The notes: generated from the sequence alone by a model not told the origin. A stretch of 64,000 bases of DNA from Hymenobacter sp. PAMC 26628 (GCF_001562275.1 NZ_CP014304.1:4774001-4838000); one strand, 5' to 3'. Positions 44,431-52,890 are shown, counted from the stretch's first letter. Made by a program: numbers and translations.

Positions 44431-44467
44431 GCGGGTGGGGCCCCCGGTGCTCGGGGGGCCCACCCGC
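44431..44467 (+). terminator. GC hairpin after the lipid kinase gene
   Basis: A 15-bp stem (GCGGGTGGGGCCCCC with one mismatch) has a 7-nt loop. There is no T-run; it may be a weak terminator or 3'-end stabiliser. Confidence 0.5.
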
Positions 44468-44491
44468 TCCTCACGCCGTCAACCGATTCTT

Positions 44492-44956
44492 ATGCGCCCG
44501 CTGCCTGCCTTTCTTGTTGCCACCCTGCTGCTGGCCTCTGCCTGCGGCGCCGACCGCGTGACGGTAGGCACGCCCACTACCCAGCCCAACGGCAACAGCA
44601 TCACCGAAAATAGCACCCCCGCCCCCACCTCGGCCAACACCGTGGACCCCGTGCCCGCCCGCATGGCCATCGAAGACACCACCGCCCGGCCCCAGTGGCT
44701 GAAGGCGCGCATCGCCGAAACGCTGGGCCACCGCAAGCAGTACCCCATCGTGCGCATCTACCGCTACGTGTACAACGACCAGACGGTGTACTGGGAAACA
44801 GCGCCCTGCTGCGACCAGCAATCGACGGTGTACGACACCAAGGGCAACGTGCTGTGCCACCCCGACGGCGGCATCACGGGCAAGGGCGACGGCCAGTGCG
44901 CCAACTTCGAGAAGCGCAAGGCCAACGAAAAACTGGTGTGGCAAGACCCACGATAG
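44492..44956 (+). CDS. Hypothetical lipoprotein, DUF6970-like
   Basis: The 154-residue protein has a lipoprotein signal (LVATLLLASAC) and a Thr/Pro linker. The C-terminal domain is small and Cys-containing: PQWLKARIAETLGHRKQYP, VYWETAPCCDQQSTVYDTKGNVLCHPDGGITGKGDGQC (over about 95-140). The CCDQ and GNVLCxPDGGxTGKGDGxC elements resemble a Bacteroidota domain I remember as DUF6970; the number should be checked. The four Cys could form disulfides or bind metal. The function is unknown. Confidence 0.72.
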   Translation: MRPLPAFLVATLLLASACGADRVTVGTPTTQPNGNSITENSTPAPTSANTVDPVPARMAIEDTTARPQWLKARIAETLGHRKQYPIVRIYRYVYNDQTVYWETAPCCDQQSTVYDTKGNVLCHPDGGITGKGDGQCANFEKRKANEKLVWQDPR

Positions 44957-45112
44957 GAATGTGCGGAACGTGAACAATGCGAAAGAATGTGAAAATGGAT
45001 GCCATTAAAACCCTCTGTTATGGCATCCTTCATGCACTTTGCTACTTTCGCACCCTCAGATTACACTGCGTTTTCACATCTCCACATCACTCCACATTTC
45101 CACATTAATTAA
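44957..45112. repeat. Low-complexity AATGTG repeat region (family D)
   Basis: The gap before the DinB-like gene has iterated AATGTG-type units at its left edge, including GAAAGAATGTGAAAAT (44981-44996). A reverse-complement version is at its right edge (TTTTCACATC ... TTTCCACATTAATTAA). The same 16-mer occurs at 25075-25090 in the gap after the TolC gene. Confidence 0.6.
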
Positions 45113-45604
45113 ATGATTAATACCATCGCCAAGCTCGGCGTTTTCAACGTGTGGGCCAACGAAACGCTGCTGCGGCGCCTCGACTCGTCGGTAGCTGCCG
45201 GCAAGGAGGCACCCCAGCCCGCGCTGCGCATTTTCAGCCACGTCATCAACGCCCAGGCCATTTGGATTGCCCGCCTTTCGGGCACGGCCAGCCCCCTCAA
45301 AGTGTGGCAGGAACACGACCTTGCCGGCCTGCACTACTGGCACGAGCAAACCTCGCAGGCATTTGCCGACCTCTGCGCCAACGCCGACGAAACCGAGCTG
45401 CTGCGCCACATCCAATATTCTAATTCCCAGGGCGATGCCTTCGATTCGCAGGTGAGCGACATCCTGACCCACGCTGTGGTGCACGCCAGCTACCACCGCG
45501 GCCAGGTGGCCACCAAAATGCGCGAAGGTGGCCTGGAGCCCGTCAATTCCGACTTCATCACCTATTGCCGCGAACAAAGCGGCCAGGTAGCCCCGCAGCT
45601 GTAA
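45113..45604 (+). CDS. DinB-family protein
   Basis: The 163-residue four-helix protein shows the DinB pattern. The first helix has YNxWANE-like FNVWANETLLRRLD, a metal-binding His lies in IFSHVINAQAIWIARL, and the second His pair is in ILTHAVVHASYHRGQVATKMR (HxxxHRGQ-type). Such proteins are metal-dependent and often act as thiol transferases or in stress responses. The promoter probably lies in the repeat-rich gap upstream. Confidence 0.88.
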   Translation: MINTIAKLGVFNVWANETLLRRLDSSVAAGKEAPQPALRIFSHVINAQAIWIARLSGTASPLKVWQEHDLAGLHYWHEQTSQAFADLCANADETELLRHIQYSNSQGDAFDSQVSDILTHAVVHASYHRGQVATKMREGGLEPVNSDFITYCREQSGQVAPQL

Positions 45605-45610
45605 AGCGAA

Positions 45611-45683
45611 GTGGCACGCCGTTCCCGTTAGTCCGGATTTGCTAAGGCGGAAACGGCGCGTGAAAACAGAGTGCCACGCCGTT
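45611..45683. repeat. Direct repeats upstream of the response regulator gene
   Basis: GTGGCACGCCGTT (45611-45623) and GTGCCACGCCGTT (45671-45683) are exactly 60 bp apart. A related inverted AAACGGCGCGTG lies between them. They could be protein-binding sites for the downstream two-component gene. Confidence 0.4.
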
Positions 45684-45695
45684 TTACAATTTTAG

Positions 45696-45729
45696 CAGGC
45701 CGCCCGGCAGTCAGTTGTGGGGCGGCCTG
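45696..45729. terminator. Weak hairpin upstream of the response regulator
   Basis: A 10-bp stem (CAGGCCGCCC) with a 14-nt loop lacks a proper T-run. Confidence 0.35.
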
Positions 45730-45776
45730 TTCGCGTTTGGGGACCCTGCGTATAGCTGGGCAGTACGTTAATTCCC

Positions 45777-46454
45777 ATGAAAATTCTGCTGGTTGAAGAC
45801 GAGCCACCGCTGGCCTCGTTCATCAAAAAAGGCTTTGCCCACGAGGGCTACGACCTCACCGTGGCCTACGACGGGCGCGTGGGCTGGTCGTTCTACGAGC
45901 AGCAGCCCTACGACCTGGTAATCCTCGACGTGAACCTGCCTTATGTGAGCGGCGTGGAGCTGTGCCGGCGCATTCGGGCGCACAGCCGGCTGGTGCCGGT
46001 GCTGCTGCTTACGGCCCTCGACAGCCTCGATGACAAGGAGGCTGGCTTCGCCGCCGGGGTCGATGATTACTTGGTCAAGCCCTTTGAATTCAGGGAATTA
46101 TTGATGCGCGCCCGGGCCCTCACCCAACGCTACGCAGCCGCCAGCGGCGAGCGTCGCGAGTTGCGCATGGCCGACCTCGTGCTCGACCTCGACGCCAAAA
46201 CCGTGGCCCGCGCCGGCCAGCGCATTGCCCTCACCACCCGCGAGTACTCGCTGCTGGAGCACCTGCTGCGCAACCGCGGCCGCGTCATCTCACGCGTGGA
46301 CATCGCCGAGCGCGTCTGGGACTTGGACTTCGACACCACGACCAACGTTATTGATGTGTACGTGAGCTACTTGCGCAAGAAGCTGGACCGCGATTTTTCG
46401 CCCAAGCTCATTCACACCGTGGTGGGCATGGGCTACGTGATGCGGGAGGGGTAG
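45777..46454 (+). CDS. OmpR/PhoB-family response regulator
   Basis: The 225-residue regulator has a receiver domain with acidic pocket VEDEP, phospho-acceptor Asp about 51 (LVILDVNLP), LLTALD and DDYLVKPFEF. A winged-helix DNA-binding domain follows (LTTREYSLLEHLLRNRGRVISRVDIAERVWD ... NVIDVYVSYLRKKLD). It pairs with the histidine kinase downstream and probably controls the RND efflux operon that follows, as CusR-type systems do. Its TAG stop lies within the first bases of an A repeat. Confidence 0.95.
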   Translation: MKILLVEDEPPLASFIKKGFAHEGYDLTVAYDGRVGWSFYEQQPYDLVILDVNLPYVSGVELCRRIRAHSRLVPVLLLTALDSLDDKEAGFAAGVDDYLVKPFEFRELLMRARALTQRYAAASGERRELRMADLVLDLDAKTVARAGQRIALTTREYSLLEHLLRNRGRVISRVDIAERVWDLDFDTTTNVIDVYVSYLRKKLDRDFSPKLIHTVVGMGYVMREG

Positions 46455-46525
46455 CGTGGACTCTGCGAGTCCGCGCGTGGGGGCCCTAACCGTTCAAACG
46501 CGCGGACTCGCAGAGTCCACGCTAC
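46451..46525. repeat. Intergenic inverted repeat, family A, copy A5
   Basis: GTAGCGTGGACTCTGCGAG has a near-perfect complementary right arm; the centre contains AACCGTTCAAAC. It fills the 81-bp gap between the response regulator and its kinase and overlaps the regulator's stop codon. Confidence 0.93.
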
Positions 46526-46535
46526 ATATGCTAAT

Positions 46536-47912
46536 ATGCTGATTCGAAACAAGCTGATGCTGCGCTTTACGCTGGTGGTGCTGGCGATTCAGGTCAGCTT
46601 TTCGGCGTTCATCTACTATTTCAATGCCAGCACACGGGCGCAACGCTTCGAGCACCGGCTGGGCACCAGCGCCACGCTGGCGGCGCGGCTGCTCATCCGG
46701 CCCGGCAAGCTCCAAACCGGGCAGCTCGGCAGCCTGCGCCGCCGCGACCTGCTGACGCTGCCCGAGGAGCAGATCAGCATTTACGGGCCCGGCGGCAAGT
46801 TGCGCTACAGCAGCGCCGACGACATCGACCAGGGCCCCAACCGGGCGCGGCTAGGGGCCCTGCGGCCGGGCCAGTTCACGGGCTTCGGGGCCGGCGCGCG
46901 GCGCGAGGCCGTGGGCCTGGGCTACAACCACGAGGGTGAGCAGTACGCCATTTTTGTGTCGGCTGACGACCAGTTGGGCTGGGCACGGCTATACCAGTTG
47001 GGGTTGCTGCTGCTGCTGGGCAACGTGGGGGCCCTGGCGCTCACCATTTTGGCGGGCTGGCACTTTGCGGGGGCGGCGCTGGCGCCGGTGGCCCGCATCG
47101 GGCGGCAGGCGGGGCGCATTTCGGCCACCAACCTGGGCCGGCGGCTGTCGGAGGGCAACGGGCGCGACGAGCTGGCCCAGCTGGCGCGCGCTTTCAACGG
47201 CATGCTGGCTGGGCTGGAGCAGGCGTTTGAGGCGCAGAGAAGCTTCCTGGCCCACGCCTCGCACGAGCTGCGCACGCCCCTTACCACCCTCACCGGCACC
47301 CTCGAAACGGCCCTGGCCTACGACGCCACCCTGCCCGACGCCCGCGAGAGCCTGGCCCACTCGCTTGATGCTGCCCGCCACCTGCAAAGCCTCACCACCA
47401 GCCTCCTGGCCTTGGCCAAGGCCGACGGCACCCTGCCGCCCTTTGCGCCCGTGCGCCTCGACGAATGCCTGTCCCAGGCCCTGGACTTTGCCCACGCCAA
47501 GTACCCCGGCCGCGAGCTGCGCCTGGCCTTTGGGGCCCTACCCCCCACCGCCGAGAGCGACGTGTTCATGCTGCCCGGCAACGCCGAGCTGCTCACCACC
47601 GCCCTGCTCAACCTGCTTGATAACGCCGCCAAATACTCGGCTGGCCCCGTGCTGGCCGAGCTGGCCTACGAGGGGCCCCACACCCTGCGTGTGCGCGTCA
47701 GCGACGCCGGACCCGGCCTCAGCCCCGACGAGCTGAGCCACATCTACGAGCCGCTGTACCGGGCCGCCGGCGCCGTGGGCCGCCCCGGCTACGGCCTCGG
47801 CTTGCCCCTTACCCAGCGCATCGTGCGCCGCCACGAAGGCCGGCTGGAACTGACCTCGGCCGTGGGCCAGGGCACTACGGCCACGGTGTGGCTACCGGCC
47901 ACGCCGGTGTAG
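46536..47912 (+). CDS. Sensor histidine kinase
   Basis: The 458-residue membrane kinase has two transmembrane segments (about 10-28 and 152-175) framing a periplasmic sensor of about 120 residues, and a HAMP domain. The HisKA box is HASHELRTPLT with phospho-His about 243. The ATPase domain has an N-box LLNLLDNAAKYS, a G1 VSDAGPGLS and a G2 GYGLGLPLTQRIVRRH. It should phosphorylate the adjacent response regulator. The small periplasmic domain resembles metal/envelope-stress sensors of efflux loci, but no metal-binding cluster is evident. Confidence 0.94.
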   Translation: MLIRNKLMLRFTLVVLAIQVSFSAFIYYFNASTRAQRFEHRLGTSATLAARLLIRPGKLQTGQLGSLRRRDLLTLPEEQISIYGPGGKLRYSSADDIDQGPNRARLGALRPGQFTGFGAGARREAVGLGYNHEGEQYAIFVSADDQLGWARLYQLGLLLLLGNVGALALTILAGWHFAGAALAPVARIGRQAGRISATNLGRRLSEGNGRDELAQLARAFNGMLAGLEQAFEAQRSFLAHASHELRTPLTTLTGTLETALAYDATLPDARESLAHSLDAARHLQSLTTSLLALAKADGTLPPFAPVRLDECLSQALDFAHAKYPGRELRLAFGALPPTAESDVFMLPGNAELLTTALLNLLDNAAKYSAGPVLAELAYEGPHTLRVRVSDAGPGLSPDELSHIYEPLYRAAGAVGRPGYGLGLPLTQRIVRRHEGRLELTSAVGQGTTATVWLPATPV

Positions 47913-47951
47913 CGAGCGGGTGGCAACGGGCCGGAGTGCTAATTATTCACC

Positions 47952-47990
47952 CCGTTTTCATCTTTTCTAATACGGTTCTCATACCGTTTT
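47952..47990. promoter_or_regulatory. Candidate response-regulator binding repeats before the RND operon
   Basis: CCGTTTTCAT (47952-47961) and CCGTTTTAAT (starting 47984) are direct repeats 32 bp apart in an AT-rich gap. TACGGTTCTCATACCGT lies between and overlaps the second copy. The region is the only sizeable gap between the kinase and efflux genes. Confidence 0.45.
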
Positions 47991-48039
47991 AATATCGCGG
48001 GGGGTGCTTTGTGGGCAGTTGCCACTGCCCCGCCTGCCC

Positions 48040-48309
48040 ATGCCCCATCCATTCCGGTCGTTGAATTTCCTGGCTTTGCTACTGGCGGGGGCCCTGGCCT
48101 TGTCGCTGGGGCTCAATGGCTTCCTGCTGTATAACCGGGCCCCGGCGGCGGCCGACTACGAGGACCTCCAGGAAACCGAAGCCGACCTGCGCCTGACGCA
48201 GCGGCTGCTGGCCCGCTGCCAGGCCGACCACCAGCAGCAGGACAGCCTACTGGCCCTGCGGCCCGCGCTGCCCAGGGCCCTGCCCACCGCCACGGCCGTC
48301 GCCCAATAG
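48040..48309 (+). CDS. Small single-pass membrane protein of the efflux locus
   Basis: The 89-residue protein has one strong hydrophobic helix (LNFLALLLAGALALSLGLNGFLLY) followed by a charged helical segment that could form a coiled coil (YEDLQETEADLRLTQRLLARCQADHQQQDSLLALR). I do not recognise a family. It is co-oriented 36 bp before the adaptor gene, so it is probably an accessory part of, or a leader for, the RND operon. Confidence 0.6.
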   Translation: MPHPFRSLNFLALLLAGALALSLGLNGFLLYNRAPAAADYEDLQETEADLRLTQRLLARCQADHQQQDSLLALRPALPRALPTATAVAQ

Positions 48310-48345
48310 GCCACCCGGGCCTTTCGCTTGCTCATTTTTCACCCC

Positions 48346-49500
48346 ATGAACTCCTTGTTTCGCTGCTCCTTCTCTCGCCCATTTGCGCTGGCTGCCGCGG
48401 CTGGCCTACTGGCTGCTGGCCTTGCCGGCTGTTCGGCCAAGGCCGAAAAAGACACTGCTGAGGCCCCGCCCATCGTGCCTGTGGTCACGCTGAAAACCTC
48501 CAGCCAATCGCTGCACCGCGACTACGTGGCCGATGTGCAGGCCGTGCGCAATGTGGAGGTGCGGGCCCAGGTGGCGGGCTTTCTGGAGCACATTTACGTG
48601 GAAGAAGGCAAGCCCGTGAAGAGGGGCCAGCTGCTGTTTCGCCTGAACGCCAGCGCCTACCAGAACAAGCTGGCCCAGGCCCGCGCCGCCGTGGCCAGCG
48701 CCCAGGCCCAGGCCGCGGCCGTGCGCGTGGAGCGCGACCGGGTACGCCTGCTGGTGGACAAGAACGTGATTGCCAAGTCTGAATCGGCGCTCTCGACGAG
48801 CAAGGTGAACGACGCCGACGCCCAGATTGCCGCCGCCCGCGCCGGCGAGGCCGCCGCCCGCCTCAGCCTGAGCTACACCCTGGTTAAGGCCCCGTTCGAC
48901 GGCGTCATCGACCGCATTCCGCTCAAAATGGGCAGCGTGGTGGAAGAAGGAACCTTGCTCACCACGGTATCGGATCTAAGCGCCGTATTTGCCTACTTCG
49001 ATGTGGCCGAGGGCAACTACATGGACTACAACAAGGCTCACCAGCTGCACCCCGAGCAGCACCCCGATTCGGTGCACCTCACGCTGGCCAACGGCGAGCA
49101 ATACCCCCTCACCGGCCACATCGAAACTGCCGAGAGCGAGTTCAACCCCAACACCGGCTCCATCGCCCTGAAGGCCCGCTTTGCTAACCCGCAGCGGCTG
49201 TTGCGCCACGGCGCCTCGGGCAAGGTGCGCCTCACCAGCGGCCTGCCCACGGCCCTGCTGTTGCCCCAAAAGGCCGTATTTGAGATTCAGGACAAAAACT
49301 ACGTGTACGTGGTGGACCGGAACGGCCTGGTGCACACCCGCAACTTTGTGCCGCAGACGCGCTTGGGCGATTTCTACGTGGTGAAAGAAGGCCTGAAATC
49401 GGGCGAGCGGGTAGTATACGAAGGGGCCCCGGAGCTGCACGACGGCCAGAAAATCCAGGTCAAGGCCGTGCTGGTGGACCTGGCCACGGCCGTGCAGTAG
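48346..49500 (+). CDS. RND efflux periplasmic adaptor (AcrA/MexA-like) lipoprotein
   Basis: The 384-residue adaptor has a lipobox (LLAAGLAGC). The order is that of the family: a first beta strand VVTLKTSSQSLHRDYVADVQAVRNVEVRAQVAGFLEHIYVEEGKPVKRGQLLFRLN (lipoyl half, about 48-105), a short helical hairpin, the second lipoyl half (LVKAPFDGVIDRIPLKMGSVVEEGTLL), and the barrel and membrane-proximal domains (VYVVDRNGLVHTRNF). It bridges the inner membrane pump and the outer membrane duct encoded next to it. Confidence 0.94.
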   Translation: MNSLFRCSFSRPFALAAAAGLLAAGLAGCSAKAEKDTAEAPPIVPVVTLKTSSQSLHRDYVADVQAVRNVEVRAQVAGFLEHIYVEEGKPVKRGQLLFRLNASAYQNKLAQARAAVASAQAQAAAVRVERDRVRLLVDKNVIAKSESALSTSKVNDADAQIAAARAGEAAARLSLSYTLVKAPFDGVIDRIPLKMGSVVEEGTLLTTVSDLSAVFAYFDVAEGNYMDYNKAHQLHPEQHPDSVHLTLANGEQYPLTGHIETAESEFNPNTGSIALKARFANPQRLLRHGASGKVRLTSGLPTALLLPQKAVFEIQDKNYVYVVDRNGLVHTRNFVPQTRLGDFYVVKEGLKSGERVVYEGAPELHDGQKIQVKAVLVDLATAVQ

Positions 49501-49531
49501 GGCCCCAGGACGCTACTGGCCACACCAGTTT

Positions 49532-49620
49532 GTCATGCTGAACGCAGTGAAGCATTTCTACTGCGCTACTAATCAATGGGTACTGCTGCTGTAGAGATGC
49601 TTCACTGCGTTCAGCATGAC
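49532..49620. repeat. Intergenic inverted repeat, family B, copy B5
   Basis: The left end GTCATGCTGAACGCAGTGAA pairs with TTCACTGCGTTCAGCATGAC. It fills the gap between the RND adaptor and pump genes, inside the operon. Confidence 0.93.
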
Positions 49621-49659
49621 GGCGTTTTCCGCACCTCCTCCCTTAAGTAAGCCTCATCT

Positions 49660-52600
49660 ATGTTCGACATTTTCATTCGCCGGCCGATACTCTCGCTGGT
49701 CATCTCCGTGTTCCTGGTGCTGCTGGGCGGGCTGGCGCTGTTCACGCTGCCCATCACGCAGTTCCCAGACATCGTGCCGCCGTCCGTGACCGTCACGGCC
49801 AAATACACCGGGGCCAACGCCGAGGTGTGCGCCAAGGCCGTGGCCACGCCGCTGGAGCGCGCCATCAACGGCGTGCCGGGCATGACCTACATGAACTCGG
49901 TGAGCTCGAACAACGGCGTGACACTCATCACGGTGTTCTTTGAGGTGGGCACCGACCCCGACCTGGCGGCCGTGGGCGTACAAAACCGCGTGACGACCGT
50001 GATTGACGAGCTGCCCGAGGAGGTAATCAAGGCCGGCGTGACGACGGAGAAAGAGGTAAACTCCATGCTGCTCTACCTCAACATTACGAGCGATGATAAG
50101 TCGGCGGGCGAGAAGTTTATCTACAACTTCGCCGACATCAACGTATTGCAGGAGCTGAAGCGCATCAACGGCGTGGGGTTTGCCGAGATTATGGGCTCGC
50201 GCGAGTACTCGATGCGGGTGTGGCTGAAGCCCGACCGCATGGCCGCCTACCAGGTGGGCACCGACGAGATTGTGGCCGCCATTCGGGCCCAGAACGTGGA
50301 GGCCGCCCCCGGCAAATCGGGCGAAAGCTCGGGCGGCAAGGCCCAGCAGTTGCAGTACGTGCTGCGCTACACCGGCAAGTTGTTCGAGCCCGACCAGTAC
50401 CGCAACATCGTGCTGCGCTCGAACCCCGACGGCTCGGTGCTGCGCCTAAAAGCGGTGGCCGACGTGGAATTTGGCTCGCTTACCTACGGCATGTCGTCGA
50501 AGAACGACGGGCAGCCCTCGGCGGCCATCATGCTGAAGCAGCGGCCCGGCTCGAACGCCAGTGAGGTGATTGCCAACGTGAAAGCCCGCATGGCCGAGCT
50601 GCAAGCCACCAGCTTTCCGCCCGGCATGAAGTACAGCATTTCGTACGACGTGTCGCGCTTCCTCGACGCCAGCATTCACGAGGTGCTGCGCACGCTGGTG
50701 GAGGCGTTCGTGCTGGTATTCATCATCGTGTACCTGTTTTTGCAGGACTGGCGCTCCACGCTCATTCCGGCGCTGGCCGTGCCGGTGGCGCTCATCGGCA
50801 CGCTGGCCTTCATGCAGATGCTGGGCTTTTCGATTAACCTGCTCACGCTCTTCGCGTTAGTGCTGGCCATCGGCATCGTGGTCGATAACGCCATTGTGGT
50901 GGTGGAGGCCGTGCACGCCAAGATGCAGGAGAAGCACATGGACGCCCGCGCCGCCACCTACGAGGCCATGCACGAAATCAGCAGCTCGCTGATTGCCATC
51001 ACGTTGGTGATGTCGGCGGTGTTCATCCCGGTGTCGTTCATGGATGGGCCGGTGGGCGTGTTCTACCGCCAGTTCTCGCTCACGCTGGCCATCGCCATCG
51101 TCATTTCGGGCGTCAATGCAGTGACGCTGACACCGGCATTGTGCGCGCTCATGCTCAAGCACCAGGAGGGCGAACGCACGGGTTTAGTGGGCAAGTTTTT
51201 CAAAGGTTTTAATAACAAGTATGAAGGCCTCGCCAATGGCTACCAGAAGCTGCTGCACGGCATTGCCGGCCGCCGCGTGGTGACGCTGGGGGCCCTGCTC
51301 CTGTTTTTCGGGGCCACCTGGGGCATCAGCCGCATCCTGCCCTCGGGCTTCATCCCGACCGAGGACCAGGGCATGGTGTACATCAACGTGACCACGCCCG
51401 CCGGGGCCACCGTGGAGCGCACCGAGGCCGTGCTGGCCCAGGTGCAGCGCATTGCCCAGAAGCTCAAGCCAGTAGAATCGGTTTCGACGCTGGCCGGGTA
51501 TAGTCTGGTAAACGAAGTGGCCGGCGCCAGCTACGGCATGGGCATGATTAACCTCAAGGGCTGGGAAGAGCGCGACCAGTCGGTGGCCGAGTTTATTAAA
51601 GAGCTGGAAGAGAAGACCAAAGGCATCGCCGATGCCGACATTCAGTTCCTGCCGCCGCCCACGGTGCCGGGCTTCGGCAACAGCAGCGGCTTCGAGCTGC
51701 GGCTGCTGGACAAGTCGGGCCGCGGCGACTTGCAGCAGACGGCCAAGGTGTCGAAAACTTTTCTGGCGGCGCTGCAAAAGGAACCGGCCATCAACGGCGC
51801 CTTCACCGGTTTCGACCCCAACTTCCCGCAGTACCTCATCCACGTAGACCAGGACATGGCCGCCAAAAAGGGCGTGACCGTGGACCAGGCCATGAGCACC
51901 CTGCAAACGCTGCTCGGCAGCTACTACGCCAGCAATTTCATTCGCTTCGGCCAGATGTACAAGGTGATGGTGCAGGCCAGCCCCGAGTACCGCGGCCGAC
52001 CTGACGACCTGCTGGCCCTGCACGTCAAAAACAACCGCGGCGAGCTGGTGCCCTTCTCCACGTTCGTGCGGTTGGAGCGCGTGTTTGGCCCCGACCAGCT
52101 GACGCGCTACAACATGTACACCTCGGCCATGATCAACGGCGACGCCGCCGCCGGCCACAGCTCGGGCGACGCCATTACGGCCATCCAGCGGGTAGCAGCC
52201 AAGGTGCTCCCCAAAGGCTTCTCCTATGAGTGGAGCGGCATGACGCGCGAGCAAATTTTGAGCGGCGACCAGGCGCTCTACGTGTTCGCGCTCGTGTTGG
52301 TATTCGTGTACCTGCTGTTGGCCGCGCAGTACGAAAGCCTGTTGCTGCCGCTGCCCGTGCTACTGAGCCTGCCCACCGGCGTGTTTGGCGCCTTCTTGAG
52401 CCTCAAGCTGTTGGGCCTCGAAAATAACATTTATGCCCAGGTGGCGCTGGTGATGCTCATCGGCCTGCTGGGCAAAAACGCCATCCTCGTCATTGAGTTT
52501 GCCGAGCAGCGCCGCCGCGCCGGGGCCACCGTGCTGGAGGCCGCCGTGCTGGGGGCCGTGTCGCGCCTGCGGCCGATTCTGATGACCTCGTTCGCCTTCA

Positions 52601-52842
52601 TCGCGGGCCTCATTCCGCTGGTGACGGCCAGCGGCGCGGGGGCCCTGGGCAACCGCTCCATTGGCACGGCCGCGGCGGGCGGCATGCTCATCGGCACCGT
52701 GTTTGGCATGGTGCTGATACCGGGGCTCTACGTGCTGTTTGCCAGCTTCGAGAAGGTGAAGAACCTGGATGCCGACGCCCCAAACACAACGCCCACCCCG
52801 GCCGCGCGCCCCGAACCGGCGGCCGCGTTGGTGGCCCATTAA
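49660..52842 (+). CDS. RND efflux pump permease (HAE1/AcrB-like)
   Basis: The 1060-residue inner membrane pump has the expected 12-helix, two-docking-loop layout. The first helix opens FDIFIRRPILSLVISVFLVLLGG. TM4 has GIVVDNAIVVVEAV with Asp at about 409; AcrB has two adjacent Asp here but this protein has Asp-Asn. TM10 keeps the essential Lys in GKNAILVIEFA. Periplasmic porter segments (QFPDIVPPSVTVTAKYTGANAEV, SIMGSREYSMRVWLKPDRMAAYQV-type) are normal. It exports hydrophobic compounds using the proton gradient. Confidence 0.96.
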   Translation: MFDIFIRRPILSLVISVFLVLLGGLALFTLPITQFPDIVPPSVTVTAKYTGANAEVCAKAVATPLERAINGVPGMTYMNSVSSNNGVTLITVFFEVGTDPDLAAVGVQNRVTTVIDELPEEVIKAGVTTEKEVNSMLLYLNITSDDKSAGEKFIYNFADINVLQELKRINGVGFAEIMGSREYSMRVWLKPDRMAAYQVGTDEIVAAIRAQNVEAAPGKSGESSGGKAQQLQYVLRYTGKLFEPDQYRNIVLRSNPDGSVLRLKAVADVEFGSLTYGMSSKNDGQPSAAIMLKQRPGSNASEVIANVKARMAELQATSFPPGMKYSISYDVSRFLDASIHEVLRTLVEAFVLVFIIVYLFLQDWRSTLIPALAVPVALIGTLAFMQMLGFSINLLTLFALVLAIGIVVDNAIVVVEAVHAKMQEKHMDARAATYEAMHEISSSLIAITLVMSAVFIPVSFMDGPVGVFYRQFSLTLAIAIVISGVNAVTLTPALCALMLKHQEGERTGLVGKFFKGFNNKYEGLANGYQKLLHGIAGRRVVTLGALLLFFGATWGISRILPSGFIPTEDQGMVYINVTTPAGATVERTEAVLAQVQRIAQKLKPVESVSTLAGYSLVNEVAGASYGMGMINLKGWEERDQSVAEFIKELEEKTKGIADADIQFLPPPTVPGFGNSSGFELRLLDKSGRGDLQQTAKVSKTFLAALQKEPAINGAFTGFDPNFPQYLIHVDQDMAAKKGVTVDQAMSTLQTLLGSYYASNFIRFGQMYKVMVQASPEYRGRPDDLLALHVKNNRGELVPFSTFVRLERVFGPDQLTRYNMYTSAMINGDAAAGHSSGDAITAIQRVAAKVLPKGFSYEWSGMTREQILSGDQALYVFALVLVFVYLLLAAQYESLLLPLPVLLSLPTGVFGAFLSLKLLGLENNIYAQVALVMLIGLLGKNAILVIEFAEQRRRAGATVLEAAVLGAVSRLRPILMTSFAFIAGLIPLVTASGAGALGNRSIGTAAAGGMLIGTVFGMVLIPGLYVLFASFEKVKNLDADAPNTTPTPAARPEPAAALVAH

Positions 52843-52890
52843 GGGCGCCTACCGCCCGCCTCGCTTCTCCCCCACGACAACCCGTTTTGC

